In this document: positions 44,089-54,077 of the stretch, in pieces
How the letters are laid out: the number at the start of each line of letters is the position of its first letter
Position numbering within the stretch: the first letter of the stretch is position 1
Source: Muribaculum sp.
Lineage (GTDB): Bacteria > Bacteroidota > Bacteroidia > Bacteroidales > Muribaculaceae
Length of the DNA stretch: 64,000 bases
Direction of reading: 5' to 3'
Assembly (NCBI GenBank): GCA_023666965.1
Contig: JAMPAZ010000004.1
Coordinates: forward strand, 20,346-84,345
The notes under the pieces: model-generated
The model's database searches: none
Seen by the model: only the letters and a program-made list of their open reading frames with translations
Told to the model about the DNA's origin: nothing
Position numbers and translations under genes: made by a program

Positions 44089-45509
44089 GCAAAGAACATC
44101 TACATAGATTGATATATGTAGTCGGCGATTTTATCTCAACAAATATCGCCGTCCTGCTCTTTAACGTCTTTCGCTATTATCACATCCCGGCGGTGTTTGA
44201 GGCTGATACTCTCATGGGTTATTTGGCGTATCCGCAGGTGAGGCTTGAACAGTTGCTGGTGCCTGTCGTCATGGTCGGCATTTATTGGATAACGGGGTAT
44301 TATAATTCCGTTTTTTTAAAGTCGCGACTTGAAGAGTTGGGTTCGACGCTTGTATCGGTGGCTGCGGGCAGTGTCATGTTCTTTTTCGTGGCTCTGATTG
44401 ATGATCTGACCCCCGACCGTTATGAATCGTACCTTTCGATATTGGTGCTTATGGGAATCATGTTCGGATCTGTATACACAGTTCGGTTCGCCATAACTTC
44501 CATGATTATGCGTCAGATAAGGATTGGATTGTGGAGCAAAAATACCCTTATTGTCGGCACGACCCGCAGTGCGGTAACGATGGCCGACCGCATACGGGAA
44601 TATGGCAGTCGGATGGGCATTAAAGTCGTCGGGTTTGTGTCCAACAGCAATGATGCCCCGGGCTACAATACGATTGACGGATTGCCTGTCTATTCGCTCG
44701 ATAATTTGCCTGAAGTGTGCGAAAACCTTAATGTCTCTAATTTCGTGGTCATACCACATCAACATGGGCTAAAGGCTACTTTGGATCTCATCAACATGTT
44801 GCTTCCGTACGGACGTCCGGTGTTGATGGCTCCGGATTTATATTGGATGTTGACATCTCAAAAGCGTATATCAAATATTGTGGGTGAACCGCTTGTCGAT
44901 ATGGCGCACGCAAATATAGGGGAAAGCACACGAAATGTAAAGCGTCTGATGGACATAGTGGTGTCTTTTTTAGCTTTAGTGGTGCTGTCGCCTTTGCTTT
45001 TAGTGTTGGCCATACTTGTTAAGCTGGATTCACCCGGTCCGGTTATATATAGTCAGGAACGTATAGGTCGCCATAAGCGCCCGTTTATGCTGTATAAATT
45101 CCGTTCTATGTATTGCGATGCCGAGTCGGATGGAGTACCGCTGCTCTCGACGGTTAACGATGCGCGAGTGACGCGTGTAGGACGGTTCATGCGTAAATAT
45201 CGTCTCGACGAGTTGCCTCAGTTTTGGAACGTGCTTAAAGGAGATATGTCGCTGGTCGGCCCGCGTCCTGAACGTGGCTACTATATAGAACAGATCATGC
45301 GCCATACGCCATATTATACGCTTGTGCAGCAGGTGCGTCCGGGCTTGACTTCGTTGGGAATGGTCAAGTACGGATATGCCAGCAGCATCGACGGAATGCT
45401 TGAGCGTCTGCGCTACGACCTCATGTATCTGGAAAATGTGTCGCTTTTAATGGATTTAAAAATAATGATATATACGGTCAAGACGGTGTTGACCGGTAAG
45501 GGAATTTAA
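44085..45509 (+). CDS. Polyprenyl-phosphate glycosylphosphotransferase (exopolysaccharide initiating)
   Basis: This 474-residue WcaJ-like membrane enzyme has four N-terminal helices and a CoA-binding-like domain (LIVGTTRSAVTMADRIREYG). One hairpin helix (RLMDIVVSFLALVVLSPLLL) and the bacterial sugar transferase catalytic part follow, with YSQERIGRHKRPFMLYKFRSM and VGPRPERGYY. It loads a sugar-1-phosphate on undecaprenyl phosphate to start a glycan. The start appears to be TTG at 44085, overlapping the sua5 stop. The stop overlaps the next ATG (TAATG). Confidence 0.92.
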   Translation: MSKEHLHRLIYVVGDFISTNIAVLLFNVFRYYHIPAVFEADTLMGYLAYPQVRLEQLLVPVVMVGIYWITGYYNSVFLKSRLEELGSTLVSVAAGSVMFFFVALIDDLTPDRYESYLSILVLMGIMFGSVYTVRFAITSMIMRQIRIGLWSKNTLIVGTTRSAVTMADRIREYGSRMGIKVVGFVSNSNDAPGYNTIDGLPVYSLDNLPEVCENLNVSNFVVIPHQHGLKATLDLINMLLPYGRPVLMAPDLYWMLTSQKRISNIVGEPLVDMAHANIGESTRNVKRLMDIVVSFLALVVLSPLLLVLAILVKLDSPGPVIYSQERIGRHKRPFMLYKFRSMYCDAESDGVPLLSTVNDARVTRVGRFMRKYRLDELPQFWNVLKGDMSLVGPRPERGYYIEQIMRHTPYYTLVQQVRPGLTSLGMVKYGYASSIDGMLERLRYDLMYLENVSLLMDLKIMIYTVKTVLTGKGI

Positions 45510-47314
45510 TGAAGCAGATAGTAAATAAATATTCGCATTTAGGGAGTTCGTGGTTTACGAAGTTGCTGATATGGCGTGAACGTCATATTAAGGAGAGGGA
45601 CTTTGTGCTGATTTTAGCATTGGTCACCGGAGTAATATGCGGATTCGCGTCATTGATTTTTAAATGGCTGATACATTTTATTTCCGGTTCGCTGTTGTTT
45701 AACATCGATATCACCGGCAGTAACTACTTGTATTTAATCTATCCGTTCATCGGAATTTTTATTGTGACGTGCTATGTCCGCTATGTCGTGCGCGACAACA
45801 TTTCGCATGGAGTCACACGTGTGCTTTATGCCATATCACAGAATAAGAGCCGATTAAAATCGCACAATTGCTATACTTCCATCGTTGCATCGTCCATAAC
45901 CATCGGATTTGGCGGTTCGGTTGGTGCCGAGGGGCCTATCGTTTATACCGGCGCGGCCATCGGCAGCAATATAGGCCAAGCATTCAGACTGTCGCCACGC
46001 CTGTTGATGATATTGGTTGGGTGCGGCGCGGCGGGGGGCCTTGCCGGAATATTTAAGGCTCCTCTTGCCGGAGCGCTATTCACTCTTGAGGTGCTGATGA
46101 TTGACCTTACGACGGTGTCGGTGATGCCGCTTCTTATATCATCTATTTCGGCCGCTACGGTGGCTTATATCTTTACCGGTTTCGAGGCGCAGTTTTTCTT
46201 CATGCAGAGCGAGACATTTTTGCCGGTAAGAATCCCCTACGCGTTGGTGCTCGGTGTGCTTTGCGGATTAGTGTCGCTATATTTTATACGTGTGATAAAT
46301 ATGATGGAGAATTTCTACGGCTCCATTAAAAATCCTTGGAAGAAAGCTTTGATCGGTGGTGTAATACTTGCGGGTTTGATATTCTTGTTCCCTCCGCTGT
46401 ATGGTGAGGGTTACGATGTGATAACATCGATGATAAATGGCGACGCGGCATCGGTTCTTAACGGATCTCCCTTTTATAAAGACAGGGGTTTGGCATGGGT
46501 TATAGCATTATATGTCGCGGCGCTCACGCTAATGAAGGCATTTGCTACTTCGTCGACTAACGGGGCAGGGGGTGTCGGTGGCACATTTGCCCCTGCTTTG
46601 CATGTGGGATCTATGCTTGGATTCTGTTTTGCCTTTTCATTGAACCATATCGGGCTCGGAATTGACCTATCGGTTAAGAATTTCGCTTTGATGGGTATGG
46701 CCGGTGTGATGAGCGGTGTGATGCATGCCCCTTTGATGGCGATTTTCCTTACTGCGGAGCTGACTGGCGGATATGATCTGTTTCTGCCGTTGCTGATTGT
46801 ATCGACCATCTCTTACGGCACGATAAAGATATTTGAGCCTTACAGCATATATGCGATACGTTTGGCCAAGCGAGGAGAACTTCTGACGCATCATAAGGAC
46901 AAGTCGGTGCTTCGGTTGCTTAAGATAAACAGCGTGATTGAAAACGACTTTAAAATCGTTCATCCTGACATGAGCCTGAAGCAGATGGTGGATGTCATAT
47001 CGCAATCTAACCGCAATCTGTTCCCTGTAGTCGACGATTCCAACACATTGCTCGGAGTGGTGCTTTTGGACGATATACGAAATATCATGTTCCGCCCGGA
47101 CTTGTATAGAAAGATGTATGTGCGCAAGTTTATGAGTTCGCCACCGGCCATGATTGAAATAGGCGACACAATGGAGAAAGTTATGAAGACTTTTGACGAT
47201 ACGGGTGCATGGAATCTTCCAGTGGTCGAAGGGGGAAAGTATGTGGGTTTTGTTTCTAAGTCCAAGATTTTTAATTCTTACCGTCGGGTTCTTCGACATT
47301 ATTCAGAGGACTGA
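45509..47314 (+). CDS. CLC-family chloride channel/antiporter with CBS domains
   Basis: This 601-residue membrane protein has the CLC core (about 12 helices, residues 30-440). The ion-path motif GAEGPIVYTGAAIGSNIGQ keeps the gating Glu, which suggests Cl-/H+ exchange, and GAGGVGGTFAPALHVGS is the second selectivity motif. Two cytoplasmic CBS domains follow (about 480-595, VIENDFKIVHPDMSLKQMV and MIEIGDTMEKVMKTF). The start codon overlaps the upstream stop. The 3' end overlaps the convergent second CLC gene by 44 bp. Confidence 0.94.
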   Translation: MKQIVNKYSHLGSSWFTKLLIWRERHIKERDFVLILALVTGVICGFASLIFKWLIHFISGSLLFNIDITGSNYLYLIYPFIGIFIVTCYVRYVVRDNISHGVTRVLYAISQNKSRLKSHNCYTSIVASSITIGFGGSVGAEGPIVYTGAAIGSNIGQAFRLSPRLLMILVGCGAAGGLAGIFKAPLAGALFTLEVLMIDLTTVSVMPLLISSISAATVAYIFTGFEAQFFFMQSETFLPVRIPYALVLGVLCGLVSLYFIRVINMMENFYGSIKNPWKKALIGGVILAGLIFLFPPLYGEGYDVITSMINGDAASVLNGSPFYKDRGLAWVIALYVAALTLMKAFATSSTNGAGGVGGTFAPALHVGSMLGFCFAFSLNHIGLGIDLSVKNFALMGMAGVMSGVMHAPLMAIFLTAELTGGYDLFLPLLIVSTISYGTIKIFEPYSIYAIRLAKRGELLTHHKDKSVLRLLKINSVIENDFKIVHPDMSLKQMVDVISQSNRNLFPVVDDSNTLLGVVLLDDIRNIMFRPDLYRKMYVRKFMSSPPAMIEIGDTMEKVMKTFDDTGAWNLPVVEGGKYVGFVSKSKIFNSYRRVLRHYSED

Positions 47315-48713
47315 CACCTTCATCCACGATAGGTTTGTCAAGATTAGCCGAAGTGTACTGCGACTGGAAGAAAGGCTCTTTCATGCAGATTTTTACTATG
47401 CAGAACGACAGCGATGCCGTGATCGTAATTGGAACAAGCAATCCTAAATTGCCGGTAAGCTCTGTCGTAAGGAAGATTGCCATCAAAGGGGCACGGATTA
47501 CGCCTGCCATTACGCCTGCCATACCCATTAGTGCAAAGTTTGCCGCGTCAAGTTTTGTTCCAAAAATATAGTTTGAAGCCATGGCGAAGAGCAACCCGGT
47601 CATGCATCCGGCGAAAAGAGTAGGGGTAAAGTCGCCGCTCACGCCACCGCCGCTATTAGTCAGACCTGCGCATATTGCTTTTGCAAGAATTATTCCTGCA
47701 AGCACAAGAATCAGTGTAAGCGTGTGGCCATGGTGTTCGTAATAAAGGCTGCTGTAGGTAATGGAGGTAACATTGTCGGCCAAAACTTTGGTCATACTAT
47801 CGAATCCTTCGCCATACAGAGTTGGAAAAAGAAAAATGAATCCGGACAGACATATTCCTGCAATTATATTTTTAACCCAGTGGTTCTTGAACATCTTGAG
47901 CTTACTGTCGATATAGCGCATAATGCCGAAATAGTAAAATGAATACAGACCGCAGAATATGCCCATAATTATGACAGAGGGAATCATTGAAGATTCAAAG
48001 GGATACAATTGATCGAATCTCACGTCGACATTGAAGCCTGACAGAGAATATGAAACCATGGCAGAAATAAGGCATGTCATCATCATGGCTACCACCGAGA
48101 CGGTAGACATCTCGACTTTCAGTACTTCGAGCGCATATAACATGCCTCCTATCGGAGCCTTATATATGCCGGAAATGGCACCGGCGGCTCCGCAACCGAT
48201 AAGCATCATCATAAAGCGCGGCGGTACCCTGAACATCTGGCCGATATTACTACCTATTGCCGCCCCGGAGTAGGCAATAGGGCCTTCGGCTCCGGCCGAT
48301 CCTCCGAATCCGAGTGTGAGCGAGCATCCGATAATCGGGGCGTAGGTGATGTTACGCTTGATGTTGAATTTGCGTTGCTTGATTAAGTTGATTATTTTAT
48401 CTGTGCCGTGAGATAGGTCGTCATGCGCTATGAAGCGGGAGTAGCAAGCAGTTAACAATATTCCTATGAGGGGAAGACAAAGGAAAATGTAGCCGGCATG
48501 GGATACTTCGAGGTGGCTTATAAGGATTTTTGTTACCAATGAAATCAGTACGCGCAGGCATGAGGCTCCCAATCCCGACAAAATTCCCACCATAAACGCT
48601 AAAATGAATATGAAGGTATTGTCCGGTATGTGGTTTCTGCGCCACTGCGAGAGGTCGCTCCAGATAATTTTGATTTTATTGCTAAAATCCCTCATGCGTT
48701 GCCTGAACATCAT
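47271..48713 (-). CDS. CLC-family chloride channel/antiporter without CBS domains
   Basis: This 480-residue paralogue of the convergent neighbour has the same motifs in the membrane core: SAGAEGPIAYSGAAIGSNIGQ and GGGVSGDFTPTLFAG. It ends about 30 residues after the last helix and lacks the CBS tail. The two genes are tail to tail, and the last 44 bp code on both strands. That makes an ancestral inverted duplication possible, though sequence divergence is large. Ion specificity is inferred from the family. Confidence 0.93.
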   Translation of the reverse strand: MMFRQRMRDFSNKIKIIWSDLSQWRRNHIPDNTFIFILAFMVGILSGLGASCLRVLISLVTKILISHLEVSHAGYIFLCLPLIGILLTACYSRFIAHDDLSHGTDKIINLIKQRKFNIKRNITYAPIIGCSLTLGFGGSAGAEGPIAYSGAAIGSNIGQMFRVPPRFMMMLIGCGAAGAISGIYKAPIGGMLYALEVLKVEMSTVSVVAMMMTCLISAMVSYSLSGFNVDVRFDQLYPFESSMIPSVIIMGIFCGLYSFYYFGIMRYIDSKLKMFKNHWVKNIIAGICLSGFIFLFPTLYGEGFDSMTKVLADNVTSITYSSLYYEHHGHTLTLILVLAGIILAKAICAGLTNSGGGVSGDFTPTLFAGCMTGLLFAMASNYIFGTKLDAANFALMGMAGVMAGVIRAPLMAIFLTTELTGNLGLLVPITITASLSFCIVKICMKEPFFQSQYTSANLDKPIVDEGVSPLNNVEEPDGKN

Positions 48714-48721
48714 GTTACCGA

Positions 48722-48760
48722 CAAAATTTTTAACAATGCTGTTATAAAACTCTTAACAGC
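48722..48760 (-). terminator. Terminator after leuB
   Basis: On the minus strand GCTGTTA (48754-48760) pairs with TAACAGC (48738-48744) around 9 nt and is followed by ATTGTTAAAAATTTTG. It lies 60 bp past the leuB stop and 25 bp before the second CLC gene. Confidence 0.5.
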
Positions 48761-48819
48761 GACCGGTGCAACAAAGTTCGTATGCTTTCAGAATTTAGCG
48801 TCCGTAATCGTGCAATCTC

Positions 48820-49878
48820 TCAATGGCGTTGGATATATTCTACAATCCATTGTCCTACGGCCGAAGTGGAGTGGTGGTAACGATTTCCGGTCAGGTCAGG
48901 TGTAGAGAATCCTTCGTCGAGCGATGCTTTTACGGCTTGTCTGACAAGTGAAGCTTCTTCCATCATGTTGAAGTATTCGAGCAACATGGCAACGGAGAGT
49001 ATCTGTGCCACCGGATTGGCTATGTTTTTGCCTTTGGCTTCGGGCCAAGAGCCGTGTATAGGCTCGAACACGGGCGTGCCGCTACCTGTCGAGGCTGATG
49101 GAAGCAACCCCATGGACCCGGATATGACCGAACTTTCGTCGGTCAAAATATCGCCAAAAGTGTTTTCTGTAACTATTACATCGAAAAATCTTGGTTCTTG
49201 AATAAGCTTCATAGATGCATTGTCGACATACATGAAGTCTGTTTTAACTTCCGGGTAATGCGTGGACATTTCTTGGGCTATTTTACGCCATAAACGCGAC
49301 GACGCAAGCACGTTGGCTTTGTCTACGACCGTCAAGTGGCGACGGCGGCGGGCTGCATATTCAAAGGCCACTTTAAGAATCCTCTCGATCTCTTTACGTG
49401 TGTAGAAATTTGTGTCGTAGGCTTCAGAGTCGCTTTCATATTTTTTGCCGAAATACATGCCGCCGGTGAGTTCGCGTATGCATACAAAGTCGACTCCTTC
49501 GACAATTTCGGGCTTCAACGGCGATTTGTTCAACAGGCATTTGAAGGTCTGGATAGGACGTATATTGGCAAAAAGACCGAGTTTTTTCCGCATAGACAGC
49601 AATCCTTGCTCAGGACGGACTTTGGCCGTCGGGTCATTGTCGTATTTCGGATCTCCCACGGCCGAAAACAGTACAGCGTCGTTTCGCTTACATAGTTCGT
49701 AGGTTTGCTCCGGGAACGGATCGCCAACGGCATCTATAGCCGCGGCGCCTACTATACCGTATTCAAAAGTGACTTTATGTCCGAATTTATCGCATACGGC
49801 TTGGAGAACATCAACACCTTGGGTGGAAATCTCCGGTCCTATGCCGTCGCCGGGCAATACTGCTATCTTTAAGTCCAT
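48820..49878 (-). CDS. leuB: 3-isopropylmalate dehydrogenase
   Basis: This 352-residue NAD-dependent decarboxylating dehydrogenase has GDGIGPEI (10-17), the substrate Arg region [13 protein letters not shown], the [10 protein letters not shown] loop, [26 protein letters not shown] and the cofactor site [18 protein letters not shown]. It is the last gene of leuA-leuC-leuD-leuB and catalyses the third step of leucine synthesis. Gaps inside the operon are 15-19 bp. Confidence 0.96.
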   Translation of the reverse strand: MDLKIAVLPGDGIGPEISTQGVDVLQAVCDKFGHKVTFEYGIVGAAAIDAVGDPFPEQTYELCKRNDAVLFSAVGDPKYDNDPTAKVRPEQGLLSMRKKLGLFANIRPIQTFKCLLNKSPLKPEIVEGVDFVCIRELTGGMYFGKKYESDSEAYDTNFYTRKEIERILKVAFEYAARRRRHLTVVDKANVLASSRLWRKIAQEMSTHYPEVKTDFMYVDNASMKLIQEPRFFDVIVTENTFGDILTDESSVISGSMGLLPSASTGSGTPVFEPIHGSWPEAKGKNIANPVAQILSVAMLLEYFNMMEEASLVRQAVKASLDEGFSTPDLTGNRYHHSTSAVGQWIVEYIQRH

Positions 49879-49897
49879 GTTAGTTATCTCTTATTTA

Positions 49898-50500
49898 TTA
49901 TAGTACGATTTGCTCCCTATTATTTTCAAATTCTTCGATGTCGGCTTTGCGCGACAACATCAGCTCAATGTCGTCAAGACCTTTCTCAAGACATTGCTTT
50001 TTGTAAGGATCGATGTCAAACCTCTCACAGCGTTCGGTGGTTAAGTTGGTGATGGTTTGTTCGCCCAAATCGACCTTTACTTCAGTTGTAGGATCGGCAT
50101 CGATGCTGGCAAAAAGCTCGGCAAGAAACGATTCGCTTACGACTACGGGTAAAACGAAATTGTTAAGCTCATTGTTTTTGTGGATGTCAGCAAAATAGCT
50201 CGATACTACGACTCTGAACCCATAGTCGGCAATAGCCCAAGCGGCATGTTCGCGGCTTGACCCGCATCCAAAATTTTTACCTGCCACAAGAATGCAACCG
50301 GCAAATCGAGGGTCGTTAAGCACAAAGCTTTCTATGGGACGACCTTCACTGTCGTAGCGCCAGTCACGAAACAGGTTTTTGCCGAATCCGACCTTTGATG
50401 TCGCTTTAAGGAATCGTGCCGGAATTATTTGGTCGGTATCTACATTCTCCATCGGCAGCGGCACGCAACGCGATGTTATAGAGGTGAATCGTTCTTTCAT
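49898..50500 (-). CDS. leuD: 3-isopropylmalate dehydratase small subunit
   Basis: This 200-residue swivel-domain subunit of the aconitase-type isomerase has [13 protein letters not shown] (20-32), [37 protein letters not shown] and the C-terminal LGEQTI strand. It completes LeuC, whose gene begins the pair 15 bp upstream. The length is normal. Confidence 0.96.
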   Translation of the reverse strand: MKERFTSITSRCVPLPMENVDTDQIIPARFLKATSKVGFGKNLFRDWRYDSEGRPIESFVLNDPRFAGCILVAGKNFGCGSSREHAAWAIADYGFRVVVSSYFADIHKNNELNNFVLPVVVSESFLAELFASIDADPTTEVKVDLGEQTITNLTTERCERFDIDPYKKQCLEKGLDDIELMLSRKADIEEFENNREQIVL

Positions 50501-50515
50501 TGTCGGTTGTCGGGA

Positions 50516-51913
50516 TTACATTAGAGTTCGTGGATCTGTTATTACGCCCGTGACAGCTGAGGCGGCGGCAACAAGCGGCCCGGCCAATATGGTGCGTGCT
50601 CCTGGGCCTTGGCGGCCTTCAAAATTTCGGTTAGAAGTGGATACACACAATTTGCCGGATGGCACTTTGTCGTCGTTCATGGCCAAACATGCCGAACATC
50701 CTGGTTGGCGCAGTTCAAAACCCGCATCGGAGAGTATTTTGTCAATGCCCTCATCTCGAATCTGACGGTCGACGGCCCAAGAACCCGGCACAAGCCAAGC
50801 CGTGACTCCCGGAGCCTTATGTCGACCTTTAACAATCGAGGCAAAGGCTCTGAAATCTTCTACCCGTCCGTTGGTGCAACTACCGAGAAAGACATAGTCC
50901 ACAGGATGTCCTTCCAGTTTTGTGCCGGCGTTAAAGCCCATGTAGTTTAATGACTTTTCGTATGAAGCTTTGGCGGCGGCATCCGTAAAATCCGGCGAGG
51001 GGATTGTCTCGCATATAGCGATTCCCATGCCCGGATTTGTGCCAAAAGTGATTCTGGGCTCAATATCGGCTCCATTGAATGACACTTCCTTGTCAAATAC
51101 GGCATCGGGACCGGAAGAAAGCGATTTCCAGTATTCGATGGCTCGATCCCAGTCGGAGCCTTTCGGCGCAAAGTCACGGCCTTTAAGGTAATTAAATGTC
51201 GTTTCGTCGGGAGCCACCATGCCGCCGCGGGCACCCATCTCGATAGACAGGTTGCAGAGTGTCATGCGCTCTTCCATACTCATGTTGCGAACGACCTCTC
51301 CTGCGTATTCAACGAAGTAGCCGGTCGCACCCCCGGTGGTCATCTTGGCTATGACATAAAGTGCCACATCCTTAGCCGTAACCCCGCGGCTTAGTTTTCC
51401 GTCGATGTTTATACGCATGGTCTTAGGCTTGGGTTGAAGAATGCATTGGCATGACAACACCATTTCGACCTCGGATGTGCCGATGCCGAACGCTACGGCT
51501 CCAAAAGCACCGTGGGTAGATGTATGGCTGTCGCCGCAAACAATCGTCGCCCCCGGCAGGGTAAGCCCGTTCTCAGGCCCCATGACATGTATTATTCCAT
51601 TTTTTTCGTGACATAAACCAAATAAGGTTAATCCGAATTCCTCCGCATTTTCAATTAGGGTGGCTACCTGGTGGCGAGATACTTCGTCGGCGATCGGCTT
51701 ATCTTGATCATGTGTGGGTATATTGTGGTCGGGTGAGCAAAATGTCCTTTCCGGCCTGAATACTTTTAGTCCGCGTTGGCGCAGACCCTCAAATGCCTGG
51801 GGACTTGTCACTTCATGGCAATAGTGGCGGTCGATATAGAGTTGAGTCGGACCGCCTTCCATTACATTGACGGCGTGCGAGTCCCAAATCTTGTCGAATA
51901 AAGTATGTGGCAT
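50516..51913 (-). CDS. leuC: 3-isopropylmalate dehydratase large subunit
   Basis: This 465-residue aconitase-superfamily subunit has the three iron-sulfur cysteines expected: [14 protein letters not shown]-associated region, [14 protein letters not shown] and [14 protein letters not shown]. It isomerises 2- to 3-isopropylmalate with Leu[16 protein letters not shown] is a standard start. It lies 17 bp after leuA. Confidence 0.97.
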   Translation of the reverse strand: MPHTLFDKIWDSHAVNVMEGGPTQLYIDRHYCHEVTSPQAFEGLRQRGLKVFRPERTFCSPDHNIPTHDQDKPIADEVSRHQVATLIENAEEFGLTLFGLCHEKNGIIHVMGPENGLTLPGATIVCGDSHTSTHGAFGAVAFGIGTSEVEMVLSCQCILQPKPKTMRINIDGKLSRGVTAKDVALYVIAKMTTGGATGYFVEYAGEVVRNMSMEERMTLCNLSIEMGARGGMVAPDETTFNYLKGRDFAPKGSDWDRAIEYWKSLSSGPDAVFDKEVSFNGADIEPRITFGTNPGMGIAICETIPSPDFTDAAAKASYEKSLNYMGFNAGTKLEGHPVDYVFLGSCTNGRVEDFRAFASIVKGRHKAPGVTAWLVPGSWAVDRQIRDEGIDKILSDAGFELRQPGCSACLAMNDDKVPSGKLCVSTSNRNFEGRQGPGARTILAGPLVAAASAVTGVITDPRTLM

Positions 51914-51930
51914 GAGATTCGAGTATTATT

Positions 51931-53427
51931 TTATCTGACAAATTTATTAATAGCATCGATGAATGCTTCGGCACTGGCGGCGATTATATCCGTGTTGGCA
52001 GAGAAGCCGTAGTAGTTAACGCCATCATGCTCGACGGTGATGTGCACTTTGCCTACATCATTGCTGCCGTGGTTTATGGCCTGGATAAGGAACTCTTTGA
52101 CGTGCATTTTGCGGCGGATGATATGCTTGATGGCTTGGATTGCGGCATCCACCGGGCCATTGCCCGACGCGCAAGCCTCAAATTTTTCTCCGGCGATGTC
52201 GAGACCGATGGAGGCTACCGCCTTCACCCCTACGCCTGACGTCACCTGTAAGAAGTCGAGTTTTAAGCGGTGCTTTGCCTTGTGGTGCTCGCCGGCAATG
52301 AGCATTACATCGTCGTCATTAATCTCTTTCTTGCGGTCGGCCAATTTGAGGAATGCTTCGTAAGCCTTGTCGAGGGCATCCTTGTCGAGATCTATGCCCA
52401 ACACATGTAGACGATGTTTTAGAGCCGCACGTCCGGAACGGGCGGTCAAAACGATTGAGTTTTCGTCAACTCCGACATCCTTAGGATCGATGATCTCGTA
52501 GCTCTCGCGGTTTTTAAGCACTCCGTCTTGATGTATTCCGGAGCTGTGCGCAAATGCATTACGTCCGACAATGGCCTTGTTTGGCTGAACTGGCATATTC
52601 ATAAGATTGGATACCATGCGGCTTATTCCGGAGATGCGAGGAGTATTGATATTAGTGTCTATCGACAGCTCCCTATGCGATTTAAATATCATCGCTACTT
52701 CTTCGAGCGACGTATTACCGGCTCGTTCGCCTATGCCGTTTATCGTTACTTCGGCTTGGCGTGCTCCGTTAAGCACCCCGGCTATAGTATTTGCCGTAGC
52801 CAGCCCCAGATCGTTGTGGCAATGTGTAGCAATCGTTACCTTATGGATGCCATCGACATGCTCCATGAGGTATTTGATTTTTTCACCGAATTGATTCGGC
52901 AAACAGTAGCCGGTAGTGTCCGGAATGTTGACCACGGTCGCACCAGCTTTGATAACGGCCTCAATAACCCGGGCAAGATATTCGTTGTCGGTGCGTCCGG
53001 CATCCTCTGCGTAAAACTGCACATCTTCGACAAATCGTTTGGCATATTTCACGCATGCGATGGCGCGTTCCAGTATTTCTTCGCGGGTAGAATTAAATTT
53101 ATACCTTATATGATAGTCGGATGTTCCGATTCCGGTGTGGATTCTCTTCCGCTTAGCGTAGGTAAGCGAGTCGGCGGCAACTCGTATGTCGTTTTCGACG
53201 GCACGTGTTAGTGCGCAAATAGTTGGCCATGTTACAGCTTTTGATATTTCCACCACTGAGTTGAAGTCGCCCGGACTTGACACGGGGAATCCGGCTTCGA
53301 TAACGTCGACTCCGAGTTCTTCGAGAGCCTTGGCAACTTCGATTTTTTCAACCGTGTTAAGTTGGCATCCCGGCACTTGTTCTCCGTCGCGAAGGGTAGT
53401 GTCAAAAATGAATAGTCTATCGCTCAT
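51931..53427 (-). CDS. leuA: 2-isopropylmalate synthase
   Basis: This 498-residue first enzyme of leucine synthesis condenses acetyl-CoA with 2-oxoisovalerate. The HMGL-like barrel has [17 protein letters not shown] (8-24) and the metal HxH in [15 protein letters not shown] linker and the C-terminal LeuA dimer domain follow ([22 protein letters not shown] onward), which normally carries leucine feedback. Citramalate synthase is the main alternative, but the leuCDB context supports LeuA. A perfect promoter lies 60 bp upstream. Confidence 0.96.
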   Translation of the reverse strand: MSDRLFIFDTTLRDGEQVPGCQLNTVEKIEVAKALEELGVDVIEAGFPVSSPGDFNSVVEISKAVTWPTICALTRAVENDIRVAADSLTYAKRKRIHTGIGTSDYHIRYKFNSTREEILERAIACVKYAKRFVEDVQFYAEDAGRTDNEYLARVIEAVIKAGATVVNIPDTTGYCLPNQFGEKIKYLMEHVDGIHKVTIATHCHNDLGLATANTIAGVLNGARQAEVTINGIGERAGNTSLEEVAMIFKSHRELSIDTNINTPRISGISRMVSNLMNMPVQPNKAIVGRNAFAHSSGIHQDGVLKNRESYEIIDPKDVGVDENSIVLTARSGRAALKHRLHVLGIDLDKDALDKAYEAFLKLADRKKEINDDDVMLIAGEHHKAKHRLKLDFLQVTSGVGVKAVASIGLDIAGEKFEACASGNGPVDAAIQAIKHIIRRKMHVKEFLIQAINHGSNDVGKVHITVEHDGVNYYGFSANTDIIAASAEAFIDAINKFVR

Positions 53428-53486
53428 AGATTCATTAAAATTGTAGAGTAATACGTAACTTCTAAGATTGAATTAATGTGATTTTG

Positions 53487-53518
53487 CAAATTTAACAATA
53501 TCAAATGATACTATCAAA
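53487..53518 (-). promoter_or_regulatory. Promoter of the leuACDB operon
   Basis: On the minus strand TTTG (53515-53518) is followed after 20 nt by TAAATTTG (53487-53494), a perfect -33/-7 pair. The predicted leader is about 50 nt with no room for a leader peptide and terminator, so classical leucine attenuation is not visible. Confidence 0.8.
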
Positions 53519-53624
53519 CATAAAAGGAAATAATTGCACTAATTGTTCAACCGCAACCTAAATTATCCAAAAAAATATTATTCCCCCGATTGATCGTTAG
53601 GAACTTGCCTGTGGCAAAAATGGA

Positions 53625-53657
53625 TTGTGTGAATGTACGATATTTTTTGTAATTTTG
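53625..53657 (+). promoter_or_regulatory. Strong promoter of the structured RNA
   Basis: TTGTG (53625-53629) and TAATTTTG (53650-53657) are separated by 20 nt, matching the consensus. Start of transcription is expected near 53661-53664. No plausible reading frame begins close downstream. Confidence 0.75.
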
Positions 53658-53660
53658 CAT

Positions 53661-53991
53661 TCAGACTTCCACGCTGTGGGTGCTTGGCTCAGAGGAGCGT
53701 ATAGCTTCGGCATGTGGGAAGCCTTAGACATTTTGAGAAAGCGTATATTGTCGCTCTGTCTCCAACTGTTCAGAACTTAGGACACTCTGAAAACTCACTG
53801 AAGACTTAGTAGCAATAGACGCCACGGGTATGTATATACCTATCCGGGCTCATTTCAAGCATACGCTTGGAATGGGTTTGGGGTATCTGCATATAACGGC
53901 GTGGAGTCTGTTGCTCAATCCGGTGAGTTGGGCACGTCCTAAGGCCTTGAACAGCGGTGCGAGTAACGATAAAGGCTCCCGCTTTTCTTTT
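53661..53991 (+). ncRNA. Highly structured non-coding RNA, about 330 nt (identity uncertain, perhaps 6S-like)
   Basis: The segment starts at a strong promoter and ends in CTTTTCTTTT. Five helices can be drawn. A closing stem of 11 pairs joins 53714-53725 to 53972-53982 with one bulged A. A 15-pair stem with one mismatch joins 53811-53826 to 53900-53915 (AGCAATAGAC with GTCTGTTGCT). Hairpins are TTCAGA/TCTGAA (53769-53791), GGTAT/ATACC (53828-53840) and TTTCAAGC/GCTTGGAA around ATAC (about 53853-53873). GGGAAGCCTTAGAC recalls the GAGAAGCCUUAAAAC of enterobacterial 6S RNA. RNase P and tmRNA signatures are absent. Open frames here are short and overlap the helices. Confidence 0.55.
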
Positions 53992-54077
53992 CACCGTAAA
54001 CCAATCAAAATTGCCATGTCGGAGTCAGTGGCTGTGAGAGCAAGAGACTCTTGAAACACAAAGGTTGAAACATTATA

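Noticed and set aside
53661-53991. RNase P RNA or tmRNA as identity of the structured RNA
   Set aside because: The conserved GAGGAAAGUCC block of RNase P RNA and the GGGGCUGAUUCUGGAUUCGAC start of tmRNA are absent.
53806-54054. Short frames in both directions in the leuA-mod spacer
   Set aside because: They coincide with base-paired regions of the proposed RNA and have no recognisable protein pattern or initiation signal.
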